DNA from: an uncultured Prevotella sp.
Lineage (GTDB): Bacteria > Bacteroidota > Bacteroidia > Bacteroidales > Bacteroidaceae
DNA: 64,000 nt
Direction: 5' to 3'
Assembly (NCBI GenBank): GCA_937889855.1
Contig: CALBYK010000319.1
Span: forward strand, 1-64,000
A model generated the notes under the pieces. The model ran no database searches. It was given only the letters and a program-made list of their open reading frames with translations, and was not told where the DNA came from. Both the position numbers and the translations under genes were made by a program. Shown here piece by piece: positions 25,473 to 31,838 of the stretch. Within the stretch, counting starts at the first letter, position 1. Every line of letters begins with the position of its first letter.

Positions 25473-25565
25473 AATATCCAGCTTCTCTCAAAAAAATAGC
25501 ACCACTGTTTCCAACTTCTTGCCCCTCTACATATTGCCGTAAAAATTGTCCTTTTGCGCCCACGG

Positions 25566-26564
25566 CTAAATTTGCACCTGAAGGGTCATGGTCGCCGCGC
25601 TTGGCACAGACATGCCATAGGTGTATACGCGGTAATCAGCACCGGCTGCACCGTTAGCGCCTTGGACTGACAAAGTGCTTTCGGTGAAGTTAGCTACCAG
25701 GTCGGTATTCTGCTCAACATAGAAGCACTTAGTCATACTCCGCAGTGTCTTGGGATAGGCAATAATAACGTACTGCTGCCCAACAGCAACGGAAACATCA
25801 AACGTCTGACCGTTTTTTGGGTTCAGAATGCTCTTGCCAAGCCCACGAACTACCTCGGAGGTCAGCTCGGGCACGGAGCCAACGCCTGTGCCATAGAAGA
25901 GGTTACGCTTGCCGCTGAACCAAAGCTGGTTGCTTGTCACAGAACCGGCCTCGATATGACCACTGGGAGAGTCATTACCAAGGTTATCCTTCTTGATAGC
26001 ACCTTCGCCATAAGCAGCGGTGGCTGTGAAGATGACATTACCGTCGGGAATGACAAACTCTTGAGCTTCGGATGTCACGGGAGACTCTGCACCGGAGATG
26101 ATGGCGTCCGACTGCCCTGACTTGAAGATGCCAAGGGAGGTAAGAGCGCCAGCGTCGTTCTGCGTGAAGATGGCCTTGAGTGTCGCAGAGATGTTGGTGC
26201 CAACCTCGTAGTCACCAGCACGATTGCCGCTAGCCACCGCGATGGTGACACCCGGCTTGGTATACGTTGCGGGAACCTGCTTGAGCAGAAGCTTCTTGAT
26301 AAAGTCATCAAGGCTGGTACCGGCGTCAATGACCTGCCCGTCCTTGATGCCTCCGACAGCGGAACCTCCTGTGTTGACCGTAATGGACTCCTTCGTCTTG
26401 GCACTGCCAAGAGCCTTGGCCGTCTTAGTCTCATCTACGTAGTAGAGAGTGTCGTTGTCAGAACCAACGATAAAGTCCGACTCGCTAATGGTGCCGTCTT
26501 TAATCTTTGTATCGATGTCAGTGCTAGCACCGTGATAGAACCGAATCTTCTTATCTGCTGCCAT
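25566..26564 (-). CDS. Tail fibre/baseplate-associated protein
   Basis: This 332-residue protein starts at ATG 26564 (GAAAGGAG upstream); the longer frame to 26594 lacks a ribosome-binding site. An N-terminal segment SDFIVGSDNDTLYYVDE resembles the N-terminal anchors of the other fibres. Beta-rich domains follow and the protein ends TMTLQVQI, similar to the WIQI/WVQI ends of two other fibres. Role inferred from position next to the BppU-like gene. Confidence 0.65.
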   Translation of the reverse strand: MAADKKIRFYHGASTDIDTKIKDGTISESDFIVGSDNDTLYYVDETKTAKALGSAKTKESITVNTGGSAVGGIKDGQVIDAGTSLDDFIKKLLLKQVPATYTKPGVTIAVASGNRAGDYEVGTNISATLKAIFTQNDAGALTSLGIFKSGQSDAIISGAESPVTSEAQEFVIPDGNVIFTATAAYGEGAIKKDNLGNDSPSGHIEAGSVTSNQLWFSGKRNLFYGTGVGSVPELTSEVVRGLGKSILNPKNGQTFDVSVAVGQQYVIIAYPKTLRSMTKCFYVEQNTDLVANFTESTLSVQGANGAAGADYRVYTYGMSVPSAATMTLQVQI

Positions 26565-26641
26565 ATACGAGAACTCCTTTCTCTTTTGTCGCATGTCTTC
26601 ATTGACAGAACAGCCGCGATGCTGTCGTCACGACGTTGTCC

Positions 26642-27280
26642 TTAATATTCTATCATATAGAGGTCTGCCGCAGTGGCCTTGTCAAGTGCCTCTGTGGCTT
26701 TGTCATATGCCTCGTTGGCTCTCGCGAGTGCGCTGTTGGCATTATCCTTTACTTGCGTGAACTCCTGCCGCATGGCCTCAAAGTCCTGTTGCTGTTGCTC
26801 AAGCTGCTCTTGAGCCTTTTGCGTGGCAGAGTTAAGCTCGATTACGGCCCTGTCAAAGATGGTGTAGTCGTCTCCCGTGACAAATGTAGAGCCATCGTTG
26901 GGGTCAGAAAGCACATGGACGATGAAATTGTTAGAAGGGGAGATAGATATATCATCGACGAGCTTGATGCAGCAAAGGACGTCTCCCTCGTGAAGCATCG
27001 CTTTAGGCCACTTGATTTCCCAAGTGGGGGGTTCGCAACAGTTGCAATCCCCGCCATCATCGACTCTCGTGAACACGTTGACGCCATAGGTCTTCAGCTT
27101 TTGGTGGTTCCAATAGAGATAGACTTTGGTGTCAGAGGTAAACATGTCTGCGGCCTCTTGGGTGAATATCACCCTGAGCGAACGGCCATTAGCGTCTCCG
27201 CCACCCTGTATCATGGGGTCTTGTATGTCTTGAGAGAGGGACTTGAGATTGACCACGAAATTCTTTAATTCTGCGGGCAT
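26642..27280 (-). CDS. BppU-like upper baseplate protein
   Basis: This 212-residue protein has an N-terminal beta-sandwich with the pattern of baseplate upper proteins: NFVVNLKS…DIQDP…, then an NFIVHVLSDP strand. A long C-terminal coiled coil follows (AQEQLEQQQQDFEAMRQEF, then heptads of A and L). BppU links the baseplate to receptor-binding proteins in siphoviruses of Gram-positive hosts. It sits next to the tail-tip paralog array, which it could carry. Confidence 0.65.
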   Translation of the reverse strand: MPAELKNFVVNLKSLSQDIQDPMIQGGGDANGRSLRVIFTQEAADMFTSDTKVYLYWNHQKLKTYGVNVFTRVDDGGDCNCCEPPTWEIKWPKAMLHEGDVLCCIKLVDDISISPSNNFIVHVLSDPNDGSTFVTGDDYTIFDRAVIELNSATQKAQEQLEQQQQDFEAMRQEFTQVKDNANSALARANEAYDKATEALDKATAADLYMIEY

Positions 27281-27282
27281 AC

Positions 27283-27879
27283 CTAGTCCTCCTTCTTTTT
27301 ATTGTTTTCCGACATTCCCTCGGGGGTGAGGCGTGGCAAGGCCCTTATCTCATCAACAAGCCCGTCAATGAAAGTGTCTCCTCCCGCAACTTTATAATAC
27401 ATAAAACGGCGCTCGATATCTTGCATCGACATGTCGTCTATGCCATGTACTTGATAGCAAAAATGATGGTGCTTGTCTATAAGATAGGCGCGAGTAGAAT
27501 CCTGCGTGCGCTCGGTGAGCGTCGATATCTGCCCTTTGAGGCCGGATATTTCGTTTGTCTGGCGCTCTATCGCGGCCTTTAGGTCATTTTCCTGCTGCTG
27601 TTGTGCGTCTAATTGCTGACTTATCTTGTCAACTTTCTTTTGACTGTTAGCATTCTGTTCCTTTTGCTCCTTAAAGTTTTGTGCCAAAGAGTTCAAAGAG
27701 TTTATTATCTCCTCGTGCTGTCGCTCCTTTGAACTTTGAATGTCGAAGAAGCCTTTTAACTTATCATATATATATCCAAACAAATCCCACAGAAACTTAA
27801 GAGAAACAGCAAACAGCAAGAACGTCAGAATGACGCCCTCTGTAGACAAACTGTTTAGAAGGGTGGTGATAGCGTCCAA
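27283..27879 (-). CDS. Membrane-anchored coiled-coil protein
   Basis: This 198-residue protein starts at TTG 27879. One N-terminal hydrophobic segment (about residues 16-36) is followed by a long coiled coil (residues 45-130; many Gln, Glu and Lys heptads) and a small C-terminal domain with MSMQDIERRFMYYKVAGG. It is encoded between the tip array and the BppU-like gene and stands first after the promoter-like sequence at 27922-27950. It may be a lysis- or injection-associated protein; no family assigned. Confidence 0.62.
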   Translation of the reverse strand: MDAITTLLNSLSTEGVILTFLLFAVSLKFLWDLFGYIYDKLKGFFDIQSSKERQHEEIINSLNSLAQNFKEQKEQNANSQKKVDKISQQLDAQQQQENDLKAAIERQTNEISGLKGQISTLTERTQDSTRAYLIDKHHHFCYQVHGIDDMSMQDIERRFMYYKVAGGDTFIDGLVDEIRALPRLTPEGMSENNKKKED

Positions 27880-27921
27880 TATGTCTTTCTCCCTTCTAAA
27901 CAGTTTATGGTCATAGTCTAT

Positions 27922-27950
27922 AGTATATGAAAAACTCAGTAGACGTTTCA
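27922..27950 (-). promoter_or_regulatory. Promoter-like sequence after the tip array
   Basis: On the - strand TGAAAC, 17 bp, TATACT, then ATAGACTATG. The segment TATAGACTATG recurs at 36980-36990, also just behind a terminator. The -10 box is good and the -35 box weak. Confidence 0.45.
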
Positions 27951-27966
27951 GTTATATTTGCCCGAA

Positions 27967-27997
27967 TAAAAAAGAGGGAATCCGAAGATTCCCTCTC
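27967..27997 (-). terminator. Terminator at the end of the tip array
   Basis: A perfect stem GAGGGAATC / GATTCCCTC with a UUCG loop (as RNA) is followed by seven Ts, directly after the last array gene. Confidence 0.9.
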
Positions 27998-28002
27998 TGA
28001 AA

Positions 28003-28500
28003 TTAAGAAATACGCTTCCACATCTTGACACCGAGGTCATTGCTCAATACTTCATCATCTTCCACGAGGTAGGTTCCACCACCATAATAATATTGGCCCA
28101 ATGAAGCACTATTTTTATTAAAAAAGGTCATGTCATTATTATCATTGACGATGACGCAAGCCTCGTACCCTGTCTCTTGGTTAGCCATTGAGCCGCCGTA
28201 ATAACCATATTTACTTGTGGGGAAGCGATGATCCGCAAATACTACTGTCTCCGCCCAAGGAGATATCGACATAAAAGGAGCCAATCCGTGGTATATCAAT
28301 AGATTCCCCACTTGATAGGCTTTAAACGTGTCGCCTCCACCTTGGCCGTTATAGATTGTCTTTGCTAAGGGTATGCCGATATCAACCCCAGAAAGCTGCG
28401 TCCAAGTACCTCCTATCGTCTCAGCGGGGGAAGTATCGAGTGTCGTCATATAGATACTGCCGACAGGATACACGACTTCTAGAAGATTAACGTAAGCCAT
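28003..28500 (-). CDS. Tail-tip collar-domain paralog 8
   Basis: This 165-residue protein is the last member of an eight-gene family. The shared N-terminal motif is LLEVVYPVGSIY…TSPAETIGGTWTQL. The shared end is a short strand with WxRIS (here KMWKRIS). The middle is unique: it has no MPSHxH motif and contains several aromatic and Gly-rich stretches. Family members resemble the collar/tip domains of phage short fibres, so receptor contact is likely. The ATG (28500) is overlapped by the frameshifted end of paralog 7. Poly-G tract A lies 79 nt upstream and decides how ribosomes reach this start. Confidence 0.75.
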   Translation of the reverse strand: MAYVNLLEVVYPVGSIYMTTLDTSPAETIGGTWTQLSGVDIGIPLAKTIYNGQGGGDTFKAYQVGNLLIYHGLAPFMSISPWAETVVFADHRFPTSKYGYYGGSMANQETGYEACVIVNDNNDMTFFNKNSASLGQYYYGGGTYLVEDDEVLSNDLGVKMWKRIS

Positions 28501-28915
28501 CTACGCCACCTCCTTGAAAGAGGCTAAGACACTCTGTACCAAACGTAAAGAGCGAAGTGGTAGGGCAAAAAGTTCTTGCCCCCCCCGTAGAATCAGTTCT
28601 CTTCTGCTGATAGCTATTATCATTTTTCAAACTGCTGGCGCTCCATTGCAGAGGATAGTCTGGCATATCCTCCCTTATGGCGCAAAGTTTGGATGTGGCG
28701 GTGTGATAGTGACTGGGCATCTGGTCAACAGACATCGCAAGACTGCCACCGTAGGTGCCAACGTCCGCAAAGTCATTCGCACCTGTGGCCGCAAGAACGG
28801 CCCCTTTTATCTGAGTCCATGTACCACCCACAAGACTTGCAGGGCTGGTGCTGACTGTGGAGTAGTATACCGCGCCAACAGGATACACCACTTCCAAAAG
28901 ATTTGTAAAAGCCAT
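28487..28915 (-). CDS. Tail-tip collar-domain paralog 7 (conserved C-terminus out of frame)
   Basis: The open frame is 142 residues. The N-terminus LLEVVYPVGAVY…TSPASLVGGTWTQI and MPSHYH (about residue 66) mark the family. At a G8 tract (28579-28586) the frame leaves the conserved end and runs on to SLFQGGGVDGLR, overlapping the start of paralog 8. With one G more (9, or 6) it would instead end GKNFLPYHF…YVWYRVS and stop at 28524, matching the other members. The current sequence is therefore the altered state. The Shine-Dalgarno AAAGGA is locked in an 8-bp hairpin (28923-28941). Confidence 0.72.
   Translation of the reverse strand: MAFTNLLEVVYPVGAVYYSTVSTSPASLVGGTWTQIKGAVLAATGANDFADVGTYGGSLAMSVDQMPSHYHTATSKLCAIREDMPDYPLQWSASSLKNDNSYQQKRTDSTGGARTFCPTTSLFTFGTECLSLFQGGGVDGLR
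28579..28586 (-). repeat. Poly-G tract A (G8 on coding strand)
   Basis: This homopolymer in the GGGQ-like C-terminal motif of paralog 7 lies 79 nt before the start of paralog 8. Lengths 3n keep the conserved C-terminus. Length 3n+2 (present) runs into the next start. Length 3n+1 ends TAG directly touching the next ATG. Confidence 0.85.
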
Positions 28916-28922
28916 AAGACAT

Positions 28923-28941
28923 AATCCTTTCCAAAAGGATT
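28923..28941 (-). promoter_or_regulatory. Hairpin masking the ribosome-binding site of paralog 7
   Basis: AATCCTTT-TGG-AAAGGATT is a perfect 8-bp stem with a 3-nt loop on the - strand. Its descending arm contains the Shine-Dalgarno AAAGGA placed before ATG 28915. A ribosome coming from paralog 6 (stop at 28959) could open it, so this start may also be controlled by coupling. Confidence 0.55.
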
Positions 28942-28958
28942 ACTCATATGGGTAACTC

Positions 28959-29360
28959 TTAAGCCACTCTATACCAACAATAAACGGTTCTATAAGTGGG
29001 TACCGTACTCGCACTATGTATCTCGCCAAAGACATCCGTAGAACTGTAATGCGGCTCATCGGTTATGTCATATCCAGCCGCGGACATTGACATTGCCCAG
29101 TTTGGATACCATAATTTTGAGCTAGAATACTTCCAAGTCAACTTAGCCAGGTTGGAATCTAAAGCCGCTGCTAAATTGAATGTGTGGGAGTGAGTGTCGC
29201 TGCCGCCTGTCTCTCCAAAACTATCGCTTGGCCGCAAAAACTTGCCATCATTGAGCTGCGTCCAAGTGCCGCCGAACAACTCGGCTGGACTCGTCGAGGT
29301 AGATGAAAAATAGAGACTGCCAACAGGATAGACAGCCAAGGCTAGGTTAGTGAATGCCAT
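28959..29360 (-). CDS. Tail-tip collar-domain paralog 6
   Basis: This 133-residue protein has the family N-terminus (LALAVYPVGSLYFSSTSTSPAELFGGTWTQL), then DGKFLRPSDSFGETGGSDTHSH and a unique middle, ending with the family strand RTVYCWYRVA. No G tract lies inside the gene. The ATG (29360) is overlapped by 14 nt by a 38-codon leader ORF containing poly-G tract B, which is in the coupling length here (G10). So this paralog is predicted to be translated in the sequenced state. Confidence 0.76.
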   Translation of the reverse strand: MAFTNLALAVYPVGSLYFSSTSTSPAELFGGTWTQLNDGKFLRPSDSFGETGGSDTHSHTFNLAAALDSNLAKLTWKYSSSKLWYPNWAMSMSAAGYDITDEPHYSSTDVFGEIHSASTVPTYRTVYCWYRVA

Positions 29361-29463
29361 AAGGTATCACCCGCCAAAGAATCGTTGTTAAAGTTGGTCG
29401 CTTGAGGGCTACCGAGGCGTTATGCCCCCCCCCCAAGCGACCATTATAAGTCACTTGAAGCAT
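29347..29463 (-). CDS. Leader ORF B with poly-G tract (coupling state)
   Basis: This is a 38-codon ORF starting at ATG 29463 (MLQVTYNGRLGGGHN…VIPYGIH) after GAGAGG. With G10 it ends at TAA 29347-29349, inside the first codons of paralog 6 but in another frame, the classical layout for translational coupling. With 9 or 11 G it would stop at TAG or TAA shortly after the tract, more than 40 nt before the paralog start. The peptide itself has no family resemblance and probably serves as a switch. Confidence 0.55.
   Translation of the reverse strand: MLQVTYNGRLGGGHNASVALKRPTLTTILWRVIPYGIH
29396..29442. repeat. Inverted repeat enclosing tract B
   Basis: GGTCGCTTG (29396-29404) and CAAGCGACC (29434-29442) are perfect 9-bp complements with the poly-G tract at one edge of the loop. 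As RNA this could fold and hold the tract and the region before the paralog 6 start. Confidence 0.55.
29425..29434 (-). repeat. Poly-G tract B (G10 on coding strand)
   Basis: This ten-G homopolymer lies in leader ORF B, 65 nt before the start of paralog 6. Only lengths 3n+1 keep the leader open to the paralog start. Confidence 0.85.
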
Positions 29464-29498
29464 ATGAATAATATCCTCTCAACTAAGGATATTAGATA

Positions 29499-29512
29499 AA
29501 GTCTATAGACTT
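29499..29512. repeat. 14-bp perfect palindrome AAGTCTATAGACTT
   Basis: The palindrome overlaps the stop codon of paralog 5 and precedes the shared element TTTATCTAATATC found before leaders B and D. It may be a protein-binding site or a weak hairpin. Confidence 0.45.
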
Positions 29513-29894
29513 AAGCTATTCTATACCAAACATAACAATTGAAAGAACGTTGAACAATGGAGTGCGGCTGAGAGCCGCCTGTATAGCTAGCGACAAGACC
29601 GCCGCCCCAATCTGTGGGAGCAGCTTTTCCCGAGCCGCCAACGCTGCCGGGGGAAGTAAAACACACGTCGCCTGAAGAGATAGTATCAATCTCGTGCTTG
29701 TGGCTCGGCATCTCGTCTATAGTCAGCGTGTGAGTATCGCTGCCTGTGTACCCAACCTCGTTAGCGCCCCTGATGGCAGCAGAATCAACGGCAGTCCAAG
29801 TGCCTCCGACGATACTTGCGGGGCTAGTACTAGTGGTCGAAAAATACATTGCGCCAACAGGATAAATGACATCTAAAATATTAACAAATGCCAT
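29511..29894 (-). CDS. Tail-tip collar-domain paralog 5
   Basis: This 127-residue protein has the N-terminus ILDVIYPVGAMYFSTTSTSPASIVGGTWTAV, TIDEMPSHKHEI (about residue 61) and the C-terminal TGGSQPHSIVQRSFNCYVWYRIA. That is the family's Gly-Gly-x-Gln-Pro-His motif, here written with mixed codons and no homopolymer. It shows what the conserved end of the G-tract members should look like. ATG start, 20 nt behind paralog 4. Confidence 0.78.
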   Translation of the reverse strand: MAFVNILDVIYPVGAMYFSTTSTSPASIVGGTWTAVDSAAIRGANEVGYTGSDTHTLTIDEMPSHKHEIDTISSGDVCFTSPGSVGGSGKAAPTDWGGGLVASYTGGSQPHSIVQRSFNCYVWYRIA

Positions 29895-29914
29895 ACTACC
29901 CCACCGCCAAGATA

Positions 29915-30283
29915 CTAGGAGATTCTAACCCAACAATAACAGGTGCGATAGATAGGAACTGTTTGAAATGGGGTGGTAGAGCTTTCTCTGTTTCTAAGCT
30001 GAAAACCAAAAAAACTACCTTCATTAACAGCACTGATGATATAATCGTTATAGGAGTCAATGTCTCCCCAAGCATTCCAAAAACCACCAGGAATATTGTC
30101 TTTGGTAAGCGTAACCGTATCTTGTCCGCCAATGGCTCCGTAAGAATCTGTCGGTCGCCAGAATCTTCCATCTGTGATTTGAGTCCACGTGCCTCCGATG
30201 ATTTCAGCGGGAGACGTTGAGATAGACGAGAAGTAAATCGTTCCCACAGGATAGACGATTTCAAGAAGGTTAGTGAATGCCAC
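29915..30283 (-). CDS. Tail-tip collar-domain paralog 4
   Basis: This 122-residue protein starts at GTG 30283. It has the family N-terminus LLEIVYPVGTIYFSSISTSPAEIIGGTWTQI, then DGRFWRPTDSYGAIGGQDTVTL and the C-terminal YRTCYCWVRIS. It lacks MPSHxH. The end of paralog 3 in its present frame overlaps this start. In a third tract length the upstream frame would read right through this gene out of frame (to 29896), likely disturbing its translation. Confidence 0.76.
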   Translation of the reverse strand: MAFTNLLEIVYPVGTIYFSSISTSPAEIIGGTWTQITDGRFWRPTDSYGAIGGQDTVTLTKDNIPGGFWNAWGDIDSYNDYIISAVNEGSFFGFQLRNRESSTTPFQTVPIYRTCYCWVRIS

Positions 30284-30719
30284 AGGGCATCACCAACTCT
30301 CTTGCTAAGACACCCGATACCACGCGTACACATTCTGATACGTGGGGTAGAACGGTTGCCCCCCCCCCCGTTAAAGACACAGAACGATTGCTAGCCCAAG
30401 CCGTCCACCAAGGGTTTATATCTTGAGAGCCAGGTAAACATGGCTTAGTGCCGCTCTCATCAGTCGTGTAAACGACGTTAGACCCGAAGGCATGCGTATG
30501 ACTGGGCATTTGACTTACTGAAATGGTATCACTGCCACCCGTCTTAGAATCACTTGCGGCTCTAAGATACCTACCATCATCGACTTTTGTCCACGTCCCG
30601 CCAAACACCTCGGCTGGGCTTGTGTCCTCCATGCTCTGGTAGACGTACCCGACTGGGAACGGGCAAATCTTTTCGAATCCTTGTTCAACTTTTACCTTTA
30701 CGTTCTGGATATTAAGCAA
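30270..30719 (-). CDS. Tail-tip collar-domain paralog 3 (conserved C-terminus out of frame)
   Basis: This 149-residue frame starts at TTG 30719 with a divergent first strand, then the family core CPFPVGYVYQSMEDTSPAEVFGGTWTKV, DGRYLRA and SVSQMPSHTHAF. After the G11 tract (30359-30369) the frame reads VLPHVSECVRVVSG…LVMPCGIH and overlaps the start of paralog 4. With 10 or 13 G it would end GQPFYPTYQNVYAWYRVS at 30305, the canonical family end. The sequenced state is thus again the altered one. Confidence 0.74.
   Translation of the reverse strand: MLNIQNVKVKVEQGFEKICPFPVGYVYQSMEDTSPAEVFGGTWTKVDDGRYLRAASDSKTGGSDTISVSQMPSHTHAFGSNVVYTTDESGTKPCLPGSQDINPWWTAWASNRSVSLTGGGATVLPHVSECVRVVSGVLARELVMPCGIH
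30359..30369 (-). repeat. Poly-G tract C (G11 on coding strand)
   Basis: This eleven-G homopolymer in the TGGGQ motif of paralog 3 lies 76 nt before the start of paralog 4. Length 3n+1 restores the conserved C-terminus. Confidence 0.85.
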
Positions 30720-30761
30720 AGAGCATCACCTCTCTGCCGAGGCTTAGTCTATCGGAGAAAG

Positions 30762-30815
30762 TTAGACCGTGCCCCCCCCCAGAACGATGTGATTCTGAGT
30801 ATTATCTAATATCAT
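30762..30815 (-). CDS. Leader ORF D with poly-G tract (non-coupling state)
   Basis: This is a 17-codon ORF from ATG 30815 (MILDNTQNHIVLGGGTV) with AAAGG upstream. With the present G9 it stops at 30762, 43 nt before the start of paralog 3. With 10 G it would continue …GREVMLFA and end at TAA 30712-30714, overlapping the TTG start (30719). It is preceded by TTTATCTAATATC, shared with leader B. The reading is inferred from arrangement, not from homology. Confidence 0.5.
   Translation of the reverse strand: MILDNTQNHIVLGGGTV
30772..30780 (-). repeat. Poly-G tract D (G9 on coding strand)
   Basis: This nine-G homopolymer lies in leader ORF D, 53 nt before the start of paralog 3. Lengths 3n and 3n+2 stop the leader early; 3n+1 couples it to the paralog. 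Confidence 0.85.
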
Positions 30816-30844
30816 TTTATAATTACCTTTCTGATATTAGATAA
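30802..30844. repeat. Perfect 13-bp inverted repeat before leader D
   Basis: TTATCTAATATCA (30802-30814) and TGATATTAGATAA (30832-30844) are separated by 17 bp containing the leader Shine-Dalgarno and reaching its ATG. It could fold in the message and cover that start, or be a protein-binding site. Half of the motif (GATATTAGATAA) also occurs at 29488-29499 before leader B. Confidence 0.6.
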
Positions 30845-30857
30845 ACCTATTTGATAT

Positions 30858-31310
30858 TTAGCTTATTCTTACCCAACAGCAGACAGTGTAGTAGGAAGGA
30901 GATAAAGGCTTCGTAATCGTGATATGACCGCCAAAATGCTCCGTACCAAGGTTGATGTTCATCCCATCTGCGACGCTATTGTTCCTATAAGGAATGCCTT
31001 TGTTCAATCTATTCCAAGTGCCTACCTCAAAGCTACCTTTTGTCTCATCCCAAAATCCAAAAAAGCGTTCATAATCTTTGCTATCGTTGAACATCCCAAT
31101 AGAAGCATAATAAGAAAGATAGTCTAGACCATAGGAATAACTGAAAGTATCGCTGCCGCCAATGGAAGACGGTGTGCTTGCGGCCTTAAGATATCTATCT
31201 GTCACTTGAGTCCACGTGCCACCAACCGTCTCTGCTGGCGATGTCGTTGTGGCAGAAATATAGATGCTACCGACAGGATAGACGACATCCAACAAGTTAG
31301 TAAACGCCAT
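30858..31310 (-). CDS. Tail-tip collar-domain paralog 2
   Basis: This 150-residue protein has the N-terminus LLDVVYPVGSIYISATTTSPAETVGGTWTQV, then DRYLKAASTPSSIGGSDTFSY, a long unique aromatic middle and the family end YYTVCCWVRIS. No MPSHxH. The ATG 31310 lies 20 nt after the canonical stop of paralog 1. If tract E slips, the upstream frame ends exactly at or inside this start instead. Confidence 0.76.
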   Translation of the reverse strand: MAFTNLLDVVYPVGSIYISATTTSPAETVGGTWTQVTDRYLKAASTPSSIGGSDTFSYSYGLDYLSYYASIGMFNDSKDYERFFGFWDETKGSFEVGTWNRLNKGIPYRNNSVADGMNINLGTEHFGGHITITKPLSPSYYTVCCWVRIS

Positions 31311-31330
31311 CTACATCACCGCCAACGAGG

Positions 31331-31786
31331 CTAAGAGATGCGCTCCCAACAGTAGACAGAGGAGTGAGCAGGAATGTAGTCCTGCCCCCCCCCTGTAGTC
31401 ATATCTTCTGGCGAGATGAAACGGCAAAGGTCTTGCGGACTAGGAGAATTATTAGAGGTTTTCGTATACCGTCCATCAGATGTATCACCAGCCGCTCGTA
31501 GGTGAATGATATATTCCCATTTCTGCTCAGGGCCTTGGCTTCCCGTTTCTGGATAAGCTCTTCCATCTGTTATGTGGTTATGTGATGGCATCTGTTCCAC
31601 GGAAATCTTCCTTGAGCCACCCTCTTTACCCGCATCAGCAACTCCTGTTGACCCCGCAAGGCCAAGCACGCCGCCTGTGAGCTGCGTCCAAGTGCCACCT
31701 ACGATTGCCGCTGGGCTGGTTGACTGAACGCTGAAGTAGCAAGACCCGACAGGGTACACCACCTCAAGAAAGTTTACATAAGCCAA
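31331..31786 (-). CDS. Tail-tip collar-domain paralog 1 (in frame)
   Basis: This 151-residue protein starts at TTG 31786. It has the N-terminus FLEVVYPVGSCYFSVQSTSPAAIVGGTWTQL, SVEQMPSHNHIT (about residue 70) and, encoded by the G9 tract E, TTGGGQDYIPAHSSVYCWERIS. It is the only tract-bearing paralog whose conserved C-terminus is intact in this sequence. Leader F precedes it. The collar fold with MPSHxH suggests a trimeric, metal-binding receptor tip (inference from family). Confidence 0.78.
   Translation of the reverse strand: MAYVNFLEVVYPVGSCYFSVQSTSPAAIVGGTWTQLTGGVLGLAGSTGVADAGKEGGSRKISVEQMPSHNHITDGRAYPETGSQGPEQKWEYIIHLRAAGDTSDGRYTKTSNNSPSPQDLCRFISPEDMTTGGGQDYIPAHSSVYCWERIS
31385..31393 (-). 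repeat. Poly-G tract E (G9 on coding strand)
   Basis: This homopolymer encodes the GGG of paralog 1's C-terminal motif, 75 nt before the start of paralog 2. It is in frame at 9. A length of 10 ends TAG touching the next ATG; 8 ends within its first codons. Confidence 0.85.
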
Positions 31787-31838
31787 AATATCACCCCTCT
31801 TGGATTTGAGGGGATAGGTTCATCTAGTTTTGATACGA

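Noticed and set aside
29896..30333. A 145-codon open frame on the - strand overlapping paralog 4
   Set aside because: It is the third reading frame after tract C, with no family similarity or ribosome-binding site; noted only as the frame reached by one tract length.
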